A stretch of DNA of 64,000 nt from Hymenobacter perfusus (GTDB taxonomy: Bacteria > Bacteroidota > Bacteroidia > Cytophagales > Hymenobacteraceae): contig NZ_RWIU01000002.1 in assembly GCF_003944765.1 (NCBI RefSeq), positions 620,001 through 684,000 on the forward strand. Direction: 5' to 3'. Under the pieces are notes generated by a model. That model was not told the origin of the DNA. It searched no databases and saw only the letters and a program-made list of their open reading frames with translations. The position numbers and the translations under genes were made by a program. Positions 52,942 through 64,000 of the stretch are shown here, piece after piece; within the stretch, counting starts at the first letter, position 1; each line of letters starts with the position of its first letter.

Positions 52942-53018
52942 ACACCAACTTTTTCAGAAGCAAGAAGGCCCCGCTGTACTGTACAGCGGGGCCTTCTTGC
53001 TTCTGAAAAAGTTGGTGT
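52942..53018. terminator. Perfect 38-bp inverted repeat, bidirectional terminator
   Basis: The arms 52942-52979 and 52981-53018 are perfect complements with a single central base. The sequence begins ACACCAACTTTTTCAGAAGC and contains a GGCCCCGC core. It lies between the SDR gene and the convergent S1/P1 nuclease, starting three bases after one stop codon and ending where the other begins. Confidence 0.85.
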
Positions 53019-53804
53019 TTAGCCTAACACGTCGTTCAGCAGACCGGCTAAACGCACACCGGCTTCCACGATGCGCTGCTTCATCAGGTCGGCGTGGGCC
53101 GGGTAGTATTTGTAATCCACGTCGGTATCCGCGGGGGTTTCCTGGTAAAGTTTTTCGCTGGCGCTGTACGACTCCCACAGCCACTGCTCCGGGGCGCTTT
53201 TCTGCAGCGCGCGTAACTGGCGGTGCGGCAGGTGCTGGTCGTACTGCTGGGCCATTTCGGTGTAGGTCAGGCCCTGGTAGTCGATGAGGCCACTATCCCA
53301 GAGGCTGTGCAGGTTGGTGTCTTTACCACGGTATTTGAGTTTGATGTCGTTACCGCCCTTGTCTTCGGCGTGGCCCGTGTGCATGGGCTGGTGAATATCG
53401 CCCACCAGATGCACCACAAACTTGAGGGCCGATGCCCGTTCCGCAGCCGGCTTACTCTCGTCGCCGAGGATGCGCAGGTTGGTTTCCAGGGCCGAGTAGG
53501 CGTTGGCGGTCATCTGAGTTTTAACGGCCTGAATGTAGGCATCGTGGGCCAGGCCGGAGGGCGTGTTCACGTAGTGCCAGGGAGCCGTGTCTTTGAACTC
53601 CGGATAGAAACGAATTTCATCGGGCCAAGTGCTTACGAGGGTGAGGGTTTCGGTACCCAGCAATTCCTTCACAGCACGCCGGGCGGAGCGGGAAAGGTGG
53701 TTTTCGGCAATTTTTCCCACGGCCCGATGTCCATCAGCCCCCCACGCCCACAGGCTTAGCGGCGACAACAGACAAAGGAGCAGAGGCAACAGACGCTTAC
53801 GCAT
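53019..53804 (-). CDS. S1/P1-family secreted nuclease
   Basis: A 261-residue secreted zinc nuclease that degrades single-stranded DNA and RNA. The signal peptide ends at about residue 20, leaving a mature N-terminus WGADGHRAVG; the Trp and His at that end are zinc ligands in the P1 family. Further ligands are seen in STWPDEIR, HYVN, HLVGDIHQPMHTG, and GGNDIKLKYRGKDTNLHSLWDSG. It is probably periplasmic or extracellular and helps in phosphate or nucleotide scavenging. Start at 53804 gives the signal peptide. Confidence 0.93.
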   Translation of the reverse strand: MRKRLLPLLLCLLSPLSLWAWGADGHRAVGKIAENHLSRSARRAVKELLGTETLTLVSTWPDEIRFYPEFKDTAPWHYVNTPSGLAHDAYIQAVKTQMTANAYSALETNLRILGDESKPAAERASALKFVVHLVGDIHQPMHTGHAEDKGGNDIKLKYRGKDTNLHSLWDSGLIDYQGLTYTEMAQQYDQHLPHRQLRALQKSAPEQWLWESYSASEKLYQETPADTDVDYKYYPAHADLMKQRIVEAGVRLAGLLNDVLG

Positions 53805-53888
53805 ACAATCAGCAGGAAAGTGAGGTGAAATCAGGCAGCAAATTAGCTGGTTTGGGCGGAAAGGCACTGCTTTGAAGCGGAGGTTGCA

Positions 53889-53922
53889 TAAAAAAGCTTC
53901 GCCAATATTACTTGGCGAAGCT
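53889..53922 (-). terminator. Rho-independent terminator of pckA
   Basis: AGCTTCGCCAA (53895-53905) pairs perfectly with TTGGCGAAGCT (53912-53922). On the minus strand a run of six T residues follows the stem, 27 bases past the pckA stop. Confidence 0.8.
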
Positions 53923-53948
53923 CCTTTGAATAGATAGAAAGAATGACG

Positions 53949-55565
<1,617 letters not shown>

Positions 55566-55835
55566 AGTAAAAGAGCCGAAAACGGGTTAGGAGTGGGTGG
55601 GAGAATGGGGGAATTCAAAAACAAAAATAGGCAAAAAGCTGAGCCCTCTACGGTGAATACGGAAAAACAGCGAATTTTCGCTTGTATTTTTTCCTGCCAA
55701 CGAACGTTTGTCAGTTGGCCTGGGGCGAAGCTGGAGCCTTTCGGTTGGGTTGATAATCTTTTGTAGCTTTACAAACCTGCCCTGCGGTTGCAGCCGTGGG
55801 CTTTTTCTTTCCATCCTCTCACTTTTCCCTTTTTC

Positions 55836-57257
55836 ATGCAAACGACCTCCGCTGTGCAGGAGCAGCCCACTATGCGGCAGAGCCATCCCCCCGGACTCTA
55901 CCTCCTTTTCTTCACTGAAATGTGGGAACGGTTCAGCTACTACGGTATGCGGGGCCTGCTGGTGCTCTATCTGACCAAAACAGCTCTTGAGGGCGGCCTG
56001 GGTATTCCTGAGGCCAGTGCAACGCTCATTTACGGCTATTTTACCGGTTTCGTATACTTCACACCCATTATCGGGGGCTGGCTGGCCGATAAGTTCATCG
56101 GGCAGCGGCGGGCCATTCTCATCGGGGGCCTTACCATGGCCGTCGGGCAGTTTTTCCTGTTCATGCAGCCTTCCCTGTCAACGGAAGCCGCTGCGTTTGG
56201 CATGCCCTGGCCTACGCTGGTAGGTCTGCTGATGCTGATTCTGGGTAACGGTTTCTTCAAGCCTAATATCTCGACCATCGTAGGTAAGCTCTACGAGCAG
56301 GGCGACCCGCTACGCGACGCGGCTTTTACCATTTTCTACATGGGCATCAACACCGGGGCGTTCATTGCACCGCTGGTGTGCGGCTTTCTGGCCGAAAACC
56401 TGTTTGCCACCAAGAATGCCGCCGGCGAAATCATGAGCTACGGCTTCCGTTACGGCTTTATGGCGGCTGGTATCGGCATGCTGATCGGGCAGCTGGCCTT
56501 CAATCTGCTGGGGAAAAAGTACCTGGGCGACGTGGGGCTGTATCCCGAAGGCCAGGGTGCCGACAAAACCAAGGTGGCCGTGAAAGAGCCGCTCACCAAG
56601 GAAGAAACCGACCGGATGGCCGTTATCTTCATTATTACGCTGTTCGTGGTGTTCTTCTGGGCTGGTTTTGAGCAGGCGGGTTCCTCGCTCACGCTCTATA
56701 CCGATAAGTTCATCGACCGGAACGTGGGTGGCTTCCTGATTCCGACCTCGTGGTTCCAGTCAGTAAACGCCGGCTTCATTGTGCTGCTGGGCGCGCCGGT
56801 GGCGGCTCTGTGGGTGATGTTGGGCCGCAAGGGCAAGGATCTGAGCATTCCCGTGAAAATGGGTCTGGGGATGATTCTGCTGGGTGTAGGCTTCCTGTTC
56901 ATGGTAGGAGCCGTGATGGAGCGCGGCGGCGACGTGGCCGACCAGAGCATTAAAGCCAGCATCTGGTGGCTGATTGCCACTTACTTCTTCCACACCGTAG
57001 GCGAACTGTGCCTCTCGCCGGTAGGCCTTTCTATGGTGTCGCGCCTTTCGCCGCCGGCCCTCACCTCCATGCTGATGGGCGTATGGTTCCTGGCGCCCTT
57101 CGTGGCTCAGATTGCTGGTGGCTACATTGCCAAGTATGTAGAAGAGTTGGGAGCCCTCACGGTGTTCGGCCTGATTGCCGGCTTCGTGATTTTCGCCGGC
57201 CTCGTGCTGGTGCTGCTGGCCCGCAAGCTCTTTCACATGATGCATGGCCGCGGCTAA
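55836..57257 (+). CDS. Peptide MFS transporter (POT/PTR family)
   Basis: A 473-residue proton-coupled oligopeptide transporter with 12-14 membrane helices. The family signatures are FFTEMWERFSYYGMRGLL (ExxERFxYYG, about 24-41), GGWLADKFIGQRRAI after helix 2 and FTIFYMGINTGAF, the PTR2 signature. It imports di- and tripeptides into the cytoplasm, which suits an organism with many secreted peptidases. ATG at 55836 is chosen over the frame opening at 55788. The 270-base gap upstream has TAGCTTTA at 55764, a weak -7-like box, and nothing else clear. Confidence 0.94.
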   Translation: MQTTSAVQEQPTMRQSHPPGLYLLFFTEMWERFSYYGMRGLLVLYLTKTALEGGLGIPEASATLIYGYFTGFVYFTPIIGGWLADKFIGQRRAILIGGLTMAVGQFFLFMQPSLSTEAAAFGMPWPTLVGLLMLILGNGFFKPNISTIVGKLYEQGDPLRDAAFTIFYMGINTGAFIAPLVCGFLAENLFATKNAAGEIMSYGFRYGFMAAGIGMLIGQLAFNLLGKKYLGDVGLYPEGQGADKTKVAVKEPLTKEETDRMAVIFIITLFVVFFWAGFEQAGSSLTLYTDKFIDRNVGGFLIPTSWFQSVNAGFIVLLGAPVAALWVMLGRKGKDLSIPVKMGLGMILLGVGFLFMVGAVMERGGDVADQSIKASIWWLIATYFFHTVGELCLSPVGLSMVSRLSPPALTSMLMGVWFLAPFVAQIAGGYIAKYVEELGALTVFGLIAGFVIFAGLVLVLLARKLFHMMHGRG

Positions 57258-57307
57258 ACCACGGATTTAAACGGATTCATCGGATTTCACGGATTTCGTT
57301 TCTGAAT

Positions 57308-57347
57308 AAAAAGAACCCCGTCGGCATTGTCGGCGGGGTTCTTTTTT
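57308..57347. terminator. Terminator after the peptide transporter
   Basis: AAGAACCCCG (57311-57320) pairs with CGGGGTTCTT (57334-57343), with TCGG/CGG inside and T-run after. A-rich left flank makes it usable from both sides. Confidence 0.8.
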
Positions 57348-57355
57348 GTGTAATC

Positions 57356-57583
57356 ATGGACCAAGAGACACAGCATGCCCCATGCTTTTTGGTGGTCACG
57401 CACCGCAACCTGTGCGCCGACTACCAACTTGCCAAATGGGCCACTGCCGGCCTAGGAGTGCTGCTGCTAGCCGTTATCGGATTCAGCAACCAACTCATCC
57501 GCAAAAAAATAAGCATCTATCCACTCAACGAAAGCAAAAAGCCCCGCTGGACTTTAGTCCAGCGGGGCTTTTTAGTAAGCTAA
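57356..57583 (+). CDS. Possible small membrane protein, doubtful
   Basis: A 75-codon open frame starting MDQETQHAPCFLVV with one hydrophobic segment (KWATAGLGVLLLAVIGFS). Its last third runs through the groEL terminator hairpin, so it may be chance. The rest of the gap between 57258 and 57613 consists of the two terminators. Confidence 0.25.
   Translation: MDQETQHAPCFLVVTHRNLCADYQLAKWATAGLGVLLLAVIGFSNQLIRKKISIYPLNESKKPRWTLVQRGFLVS
57536..57573 (-). terminator. Rho-independent terminator of groESL
   Basis: AAAAAGCCCCGCTGGAC pairs perfectly with its complement around a TTTA loop, with T-runs on both strands. It lies 41 bases past the groEL stop. Confidence 0.85.
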
Positions 57584-57613
57584 CAGCTAAAAGCCAGCAG
57601 CTAACAGCTGATA

Positions 57614-59275
<1,662 letters not shown>

Positions 59276-59307
59276 TCAGAGAGAGGGGAAAGGCAAGCCG
59301 GATTGGC

Positions 59308-59598
59308 TTACAGCACGGCAAAAATATCCGACTCCTTCATAATGAGGTAGTCTTTGCCATCGATAGTGATTTCGGTGCCGGCATACTTGCCGTAGAGCAC
59401 TTGGTCGCCCACGCTTACCTGGGGCTTGAGGGTGGTGCCGTTGTCGGCCACTTTGCCTTCACCTACGGCTACTACTTCGCCACGCTGGGGCTTCTCCTTG
59501 GCCGTGTCGGGGATGATGATACCCGATTTGGTTTTTTCCTCGGCGGCGGCAGGCGCGATGATTACGCGGTCAGCCAGCGGTTTGATGCTAAGCGACAT
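59308..59598 (-). CDS. groS: Co-chaperonin GroES (10 kDa)
   Basis: A 96-residue GroES, the lid of the GroEL chamber. The family pattern is [12 protein letters not shown] at the N-terminus, the mobile loop [24 protein letters not shown], and [13 protein letters not shown] with the final [12 protein letters not shown] at 59598 (MSLSIKPL) is preferred to the frame start at 59634. It is the first gene of the groESL operon. The 317 bases upstream hold the secG terminator; I could not place a promoter for groES with confidence. Confidence 0.97.
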   Translation of the reverse strand: MSLSIKPLADRVIIAPAAAEEKTKSGIIIPDTAKEKPQRGEVVAVGEGKVADNGTTLKPQVSVGDQVLYGKYAGTEITIDGKDYLIMKESDIFAVL

Positions 59599-59857
59599 AT
59601 TGTACGTTTTGGTTGAAAGGTTTACCTGAAACAAGGTGGTGAACCCGGGGCTACACTTCCTGTGCCAGCCTGCCGAAACCTGACAGAATGGACACCACAG
59701 GCCGCTTTTTGGCCCTAATTATATCTATGGACTGTCAGCTTTGGCAGAAAAAATGGCGCGTCCGGCTGGTGGCTACGTCACCGGCTGGCCTCCGCGCTGC
59801 GAACAGGCCGACGGTCTGGCCTACCGTAGGTTGCTACCCCAACCGGCCAACAGCAAA

Positions 59858-59893
59858 AAGCCGGTGGCTCCTTGTAAGAGGAACCACCGGCTT
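59858..59893 (-). terminator. Terminator of secG
   Basis: AAGCCGGTGG (59858-59867) pairs with CCACCGGCTT (59884-59893), plus inner CCTT/AGG pairing. An A-run on the left becomes a T-run on the minus strand, 22 bases after the secG stop. Confidence 0.75.
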
Positions 59894-59915
59894 GCAGGCC
59901 TGGAAAAGGCAAAAA

Positions 59916-60314
59916 CTAGTTGGCGGGAGCCGGAGCAGGCTGGGCGGCCGGAGCGGTAGCGGGGGCCGCCGTTGGAGCCGAGGCACCGGGAGCAGTTGGC
60001 GCTGGAGCGGCTGGAACCGGCGCGGCCGGGCCACGGCTTTCCAGGGCTTTCTGCTGGTTGATGCTGCGCACCGGACCGGTGGCCGAGGAGCCGCCGATTA
60101 CGTGGGTGCCTAAGCTCAATACCATCAGGCCGATGGCGAAACCCCAGGTGAGTTTTTCCAGCAGGTCGCCGGTACGCTTCACGCCCATGAGCTGGGCCGC
60201 GCCACCCGCGCCAAACTGGCTGGAAATCCCGCCGCCTTTGGGGTTTTGGGCCAGCACCACGACGCCTAGCAGAAAGCAAATGAGAAGAATCAGGGCAATA
60301 AGGGCGTAATACAT
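59916..60314 (-). CDS. secG: Preprotein translocase subunit SecG
   Basis: A 132-residue SecG with two membrane helices (about 3-22 and 56-76) around the conserved loop QNPKGGGISSQFGAGGAAQLMGVKRTGDLLEK. It assists SecYE in protein export. The C-terminal 45 residues are Pro/Ala-rich (AAPVPAAPAPTAPGAS), an extension common in Hymenobacter. Its start is directly next to the stop codon of the tetratricopeptide protein gene, so it is the last gene of that operon. Confidence 0.95.
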   Translation of the reverse strand: MYYALIALILLICFLLGVVVLAQNPKGGGISSQFGAGGAAQLMGVKRTGDLLEKLTWGFAIGLMVLSLGTHVIGGSSATGPVRSINQQKALESRGPAAPVPAAPAPTAPGASAPTAAPATAPAAQPAPAPAN

Positions 60315-61778
60315 CTACTCCGAAGGTTGTTGCAGTTGTTGGATTTGGTCGGCAAAATACGCCTTTTTTTCGGGCTGGCGCTCCATCAAGCGCTCATATA
60401 TTTCAATGGCTTTGTCCTTTTTGCCCTGCCGCACCATAATTTTGGCCAGACTTTCGGAGGCCAGGGCCGGGGCGGCCGTGAGGCTGCGCACCGATAAATC
60501 GGCCTGCTCGGCGGCTGGCAGCGGTACTCCAACGGGGGACTTGATGCGGGGCTTGGTTTTGAGGAACTGGTTGATCAGGTCCAGCGAGGAAGCGGTGGGT
60601 TTGGGCTGGTGGGCGCGCATGTGGGCCAGCAGCAGTGCGTCGGGCTCGAAGAAGGCATCCAAGGGTAAATCCAGCGTGTAGCCGTCGTGGGGCTGCAGGT
60701 CGTAACCCAGGCGGCTGCCGGCTCCCAGGCTGTAACCCAGGTCTTTATCGGTGCGGAACGGCGCCGTGACGGAAGGGGCGGGCGTGGAGGGTAGGTTACT
60801 GAGCGTAGGTAGCTCATCCTCTTCTTCGTCTAAGTCCGGCAGCTGGTAGCCCGAGGGTACCGGCAGCTCCGGCTCACTCAGCCCAAACTCAAAGCGGGAA
60901 ATTCCCGCTTCCGCCGGCGGCCGGATAGGCGGGGCCACGGCCGGCAACAAGTGGGTGTCAGCTGGTACAGGAACGTCAACTGTCGGTTCTTCTAATGAGG
61001 TATCGGGTTGTTCCTTAGATTCTGCCTCACTGTGCGTATACAGCGTTACCTCTTTCGTAGGAGAAGCACCGGAGTCTTCCTGTGCGGCAGCTGATTCGTC
61101 AGCAGCAGGTTGTTCAGGCGTGGCCTCTTTATTTAGTGCAGCTTCCCCGGGAGCCTCGTCGGCTGGTGCAGTAGAAATAGCTGGTGCTTCATCCGAAGCG
61201 GCCGGTTCTGACGGAATGTTCTCAGTAACGGCTGCATCGTCGGCAACGGCTGCGTCGGTTGTTGCCGGGGTTTCTGGCTGCTCTTCCGGCTCGATGGTAA
61301 CTGGTCCTTCCGCCACCTTCTGGGTCACCTCATCTGTCGGCGGCTCAGCTTCCGAAACTTCCGCAGTCGAATAAACTGGTGGCAGGAGTTCCGGTGGCGT
61401 ATCGGTGGCTGCTGGTGTTACGGAGGGCTCCGTTATGGTCGTTTCCCGCTCGTAAAAAGCCGGAATAGCAGCGGTAACGGCTGCCGCTGCCGCCGGAGCA
61501 GGAACCACCGGGGCTTCAGCGGCTGCCAGCATGGCGGCAGGGGCCGCAGGCTGCTCCAGCAGCTGCCGCAGCAACTCCCGGTCGGCGGCATAGGTGGCGG
61601 CGCGGCGCAGGCGCTGGCCGGCCAGCATGCTGCCCCGGTCGTGGGCGGCTTTGGCCAGCAGCAGATGAGCCGTCTGACAGTACGGAAACGCGGCCGCCAA
61701 TTGTTCCAGCTCCCGGACTTCGGTATCCGAAATGCCGTTTACGTGGTCCAGAATATGCAGTAACGACGCGCGGGTCAT
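60315..61778 (-). CDS. Hypothetical protein with tetratricopeptide-like ends and acidic middle
   Basis: A 487-residue protein. The N-terminal part (about 1-75) is helical (HILDHVNGISDTEVRELEQL, then AHLLLAKAAHDRGS). The middle (about 80-380) is low-complexity, rich in Ala, Glu, Pro, Thr and Asp. The C-terminal part (about 385-487) ends in a tetratricopeptide-like segment, LAKIMVRQGKKDKAIEIYERLMERQPEK. The start at 61778 (MTRASLLH) is chosen because the 55 codons upstream are basic and unconserved in style. It lies between lptE and secG, a gene order seen across Cytophagales. Perhaps an envelope-assembly or secretion accessory protein. Confidence 0.8.
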   Translation of the reverse strand: MTRASLLHILDHVNGISDTEVRELEQLAAAFPYCQTAHLLLAKAAHDRGSMLAGQRLRRAATYAADRELLRQLLEQPAAPAAMLAAAEAPVVPAPAAAAAVTAAIPAFYERETTITEPSVTPAATDTPPELLPPVYSTAEVSEAEPPTDEVTQKVAEGPVTIEPEEQPETPATTDAAVADDAAVTENIPSEPAASDEAPAISTAPADEAPGEAALNKEATPEQPAADESAAAQEDSGASPTKEVTLYTHSEAESKEQPDTSLEEPTVDVPVPADTHLLPAVAPPIRPPAEAGISRFEFGLSEPELPVPSGYQLPDLDEEEDELPTLSNLPSTPAPSVTAPFRTDKDLGYSLGAGSRLGYDLQPHDGYTLDLPLDAFFEPDALLLAHMRAHQPKPTASSLDLINQFLKTKPRIKSPVGVPLPAAEQADLSVRSLTAAPALASESLAKIMVRQGKKDKAIEIYERLMERQPEKKAYFADQIQQLQQPSE

Positions 61779-61943
61779 GCGGTAGGAAATAGGTATCGGC
61801 CTGTAGTCCTCAAGGAGCGAGGTACCGGGCGGGGCCGCGTAGGGTGCAAAAACGGGAACAGAAGCAGGAAAGGGACCTTGCCGAAACCGGCGCGGGGCGC
61901 AACAATACGCCAATTTAGGCAGTAAACCGCGTCGTCGGGTCAC

Positions 61944-62534
61944 TTACCAGTTAGCTACTGACTTATTAAAGGCGTCCGTGATAATGTTGCGAAACAGCTC
62001 GCGCACGGCCGTGGGGTCGTTGTTGATGCTGGTAATGTCACGGGTAGCGGGGAAGGGCCGGGTGGTTTGCAGGGTCTGCTCGAAGTCCTGCTTGGGGTCC
62101 TTGGTATTGGTGAATTTCACCCGCACCTGAATGGTGAGCTGGTTGGCCCCGGCCTGGTCCTGGCCGTTGGTCTGCTGAATGGCGGCCGGCGCAAAGTCGT
62201 AGGCAATAATCTGGCCCTCAAACTGTAAGTCGCCGTCGCGAGGCACCAGTTTCAGGGACGTATTGCGCTGAAAGTAGTCCTTGAAATCCTCCGTAAACCG
62301 TGGGCCGAGAAAGGAGGGGCCGTTGTTGGCATTGTTGGCGAATGTGGAAATGGAAATGGTCTTGACGTTCGGGTCGATGTTGGTACCGCTGAACGAGTAG
62401 ATGCCGCAACCACTTAAAAAGCTGCAAGTTGCAAGCCACAAGCAGCAAGCTAGAATTCTCAGGAAAGCGGTATTCGCAGCTTGTGGCTTATAGCTTACAG
62501 CTTGTAGCTCACCACTATGCTTGTTCCAGGTCAT
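61944..62534 (-). CDS. lptE: LptE-family lipopolysaccharide assembly lipoprotein
   Basis: A 196-residue lipoprotein of the LptE family, which plugs LptD and helps place lipopolysaccharide in the outer membrane. After the lipobox LSGC (Cys43) the mature start GIYSFSGTNIDPNVKTISI is characteristic, followed by FLGPRFTEDFKDYFQRNTSL and a C-terminal RELFRNIITDAFNKSV. The signal sequence is unusually long, and residues about 9-38 are encoded by an inverted repeat. ATG at 62534 overlaps the end of the sigma-54 activator gene by 20 bases, so the two are translationally coupled. Confidence 0.88.
   Translation of the reverse strand: MTWNKHSGELQAVSYKPQAANTAFLRILACCLWLATCSFLSGCGIYSFSGTNIDPNVKTISISTFANNANNGPSFLGPRFTEDFKDYFQRNTSLKLVPRDGDLQFEGQIIAYDFAPAAIQQTNGQDQAGANQLTIQVRVKFTNTKDPKQDFEQTLQTTRPFPATRDITSINNDPTAVRELFRNIITDAFNKSVANW
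62421..62509. repeat. Imperfect inverted repeat encoding the LptE signal sequence
   Basis: The two arms (about 62421-62451 and 62478-62509) match in inverted orientation at about 25 of 32 positions and consist of short AAGCTG/CAAGCC-type units. The left and right arms flank 26 bases. It lies wholly inside lptE. Confidence 0.7.
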
Positions 62535-63843
62535 ATTGCTTGAGTTTCCGATAGAGGGTGCGTTCTGAAATACCCAGATCATGCGCCGCGTACTTGCGCT
62601 TGTTATTGTGCTTCTTCAACGCCTTGATAATCATTTCCTTTTCCTTGGCTTCCAGGCTCAGGGTTTCCTCCTCCGTTTCGTGCGGAATGTCCTCCACGCG
62701 CTGCACTTCCTCCTCGTAGTCGGTGGAGTCGTCCACGTCCAGGTCGCGGTGGTGCAGGATGTACTCGGCGGGGCTGGTCTCGGGGCCGGCCGGGCGCAAA
62801 GGGCGGGCACCGTTACTTTCGTAGGGCGATACGCTCACGTTGCTGAACAGGTGGCTGTTCTGGCGTAGCAGCTCCTGGGTTTCGGAGGGGCGCTGACCGC
62901 CGGCCAGGTCCAGGACCAGCTTCTTGAGGTCGGTCATGTCGCGGCGCATATCGAAGAGAACCTTGTAGAGCAGGTCGCGCTCCGAGTAGGCGTTGCCGGC
63001 CCCGTCGGTGGCGGTGCCGGCGGCGTGTACCAGCATGGGCAGGCGGCTGCTCTGGTCGGCGGGCAGGTAGCCCCGCAGGCGGCGCGCATCCACCTCCCGC
63101 TCCGTTTCCAGCACCGACATCTGCTCGGCCACGTTCTTGAGCTGGCGGATGTTGCCGGGGAAGCGGAACCGCTGCAGCTCCTGCACCGCTTCGGCCGACA
63201 GACTGATAGGCTTCACCCGATACCGGTCGGCAAAATCGGTGGCGAACTTTCTGAACAGTAAATAGATATCATCGCCCCGTTCACGCAATGGTGGAACCGT
63301 GATGGGCACCGTGTTGAGGCGGTAGTACAGGTCCTCGCGGAAGCGGCCTTCGCGCACGGCATCCAGCAGATTCACGTTGGTAGCGGCCACCACGCGCACG
63401 TCGGTCTTCTGCACCTTGCTGGAGCCCACGCGGATAAACTCGCCGTTTTCCAGCACCCGCAGCAGGCGGGCCTGGGTGCCAAGCGGCATCTCCCCAATTT
63501 CGTCGAGGAAGATGGTGCCGCCGTTGGTTACCTCGAAGTAGCCCTTGCGGGCTTCCTGGGCTCCCGTAAACGAGCCTTTCTCGTGGCCAAACAGCTCCGA
63601 ATCGATGGTGCCCTCGGGAATAGCGCCACAGTTGATGGCAATAAACTGCCCGTGCTTGCGGGGCGAGAGGGCGTGGATGATCTTGGAAAACGACTCCTTG
63701 CCGGAGCCGCTTTCGCCGGAAATCAGCACCGTCATATCGGTCGGGGCCACCTGCGCCGCCACCTGAATGGCGTAGTTCAGCGTCGGCGCGTTGCCGATAA
63801 TGCCGAAGCGCTGTTTGATGCTTTGTATTTCAGAAGGTGTCAA
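62515..63843 (-). CDS. Sigma-54-dependent transcriptional activator without receiver domain
   Basis: A 442-residue AAA+ enhancer-binding protein. The ATPase core carries Walker A GESGSGKE (43-50), GSFTGA (90-95, the sigma-54 contact loop, with Ser for Ala), Walker B FLDEIGEMP (112-120) and LLRVLENGEF. A linker (about 240-385) with low-complexity acidic stretches follows, then a Fis-type helix-turn-helix (about 395-442, KKHNNKRKYAAHDLGISERTLYRKL). There is no receiver or sensor domain, so its activity is likely set by partner proteins or expression level. It heads an operon with lptE, which suggests envelope regulation. Confidence 0.93.
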   Translation of the reverse strand: MTPSEIQSIKQRFGIIGNAPTLNYAIQVAAQVAPTDMTVLISGESGSGKESFSKIIHALSPRKHGQFIAINCGAIPEGTIDSELFGHEKGSFTGAQEARKGYFEVTNGGTIFLDEIGEMPLGTQARLLRVLENGEFIRVGSSKVQKTDVRVVAATNVNLLDAVREGRFREDLYYRLNTVPITVPPLRERGDDIYLLFRKFATDFADRYRVKPISLSAEAVQELQRFRFPGNIRQLKNVAEQMSVLETEREVDARRLRGYLPADQSSRLPMLVHAAGTATDGAGNAYSERDLLYKVLFDMRRDMTDLKKLVLDLAGGQRPSETQELLRQNSHLFSNVSVSPYESNGARPLRPAGPETSPAEYILHHRDLDVDDSTDYEEEVQRVEDIPHETEEETLSLEAKEKEMIIKALKKHNNKRKYAAHDLGISERTLYRKLKQYDLEQA

Positions 63844-63910
63844 GTCGGGAGGGTTTTCGTAGGGTAGACGAAAAGCTAGGATAGTTTATTTTGATATAGA
63901 AGCTTATAAA

Positions 63911-64000
63911 TTATTGAGCAGCCTCATTGTACTCTGGTCGGCTGGTAGCATATCTGATTTTGAGTGTATCCCCCACGTTGTAAGCAGGGTCTTTAGTGTC
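63911..64000 (-). CDS. Partial CDS, C-terminal end only
   Basis: The last 29 codons and a TAA stop of a minus-strand gene run off the window edge. The peptide ends AYNVGDTLKIRYATSRPEYN followed by EAAQ. The segment YNVGDTLKIRY, an Arg-Pro and a short tail resemble the end of DUF3592-like membrane proteins, but this is a weak resemblance. Between this stop and the activator start (63844-63910) I see nothing. Confidence 0.55.
   Translation of the reverse strand, partial: DTKDPAYNVGDTLKIRYATSRPEYNEAAQ

Noticed and set aside
57356..57583. Strong case for a small membrane protein between the transporter and groEL
   Set aside because: The frame continues through the groEL terminator hairpin and has no relatives I recognise, so it is listed only with low confidence.
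59599..59760. CIRCE heat-shock operator upstream of groES
   Set aside because: No TTAGCACTC inverted repeat is present. Its absence fits Bacteroidota.

Overview
The window reads as chromosomal DNA of a GC-rich Bacteroidota, most like Hymenobacter or a close relative in the Hymenobacteraceae. Support comes from a type IX secretion C-terminal sorting domain, a SusC-type TonB plug domain, many lipoproteins, promoter-like TAnnTTTG boxes, and the order sigma-54 activator, lptE, tetratricopeptide protein, secG, groES, groEL at the right end. No phage, plasmid, transposase, rRNA or CRISPR array was seen. Genes are densely packed and mostly housekeeping or envelope related.

Layout. 0-5.6 kb: an XRE regulator behind a set of repeated operator-like sites, a small lipoprotein, an RhlE-type DEAD-box helicase and a Nudix hydrolase. 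6-9.6 kb: an LpxH-like metallophosphoesterase, an MJ1255-type glycosyltransferase and a GH1 beta-glucosidase. 9.7-16.4 kb: three co-directional exported proteins (a choice-of-anchor I protein with a type IX sorting tail, a PhoX-like lipoprotein, a di-haem cytochrome c peroxidase). 16.4-24 kb: the RNA-repair pair Hen1 and Pnkp, separated by an OmpA-family gene and two AT-richer, immunity-like genes on the other strand. 24-29 kb: a minus-strand run of exported peptidases and lipoproteins. 29-34.5 kb: an AraC regulator with an SDR, two predicted nucleotidyltransferases (YcgL/COG3541-like) around a GNAT gene, and a pair of tiny basic secreted paralogues. 34.6-43.2 kb: a 2051-residue alpha-2-macroglobulin-like protein carrying a TonB plug domain, an ADP-ribosylglycohydrolase and a DASH cryptochrome. 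43.3-44 kb: a duplicated tRNA-Asp unit. 44-57 kb: accA, lipid enzymes, RtcB RNA ligase, RsmE, an S1/P1 nuclease, PEP carboxykinase and a peptide transporter. 57.6-64 kb: the groESL/secG/lptE block.

Two themes stand out. First, several RNA end-healing and sealing genes lie within 35 kb: Hen1, Pnkp, RtcB and two nucleotidyltransferases often reported near such genes. Second, palindromic repeats lie between genes and also inside coding sequences. Two different ones sit in frame in the linkers of Pnkp, a relative of the first lies at the 5' end of a nucleotidyltransferase gene, and another supplies most of the LptE signal sequence. Functions are assigned from motifs read by eye; no database search was possible.
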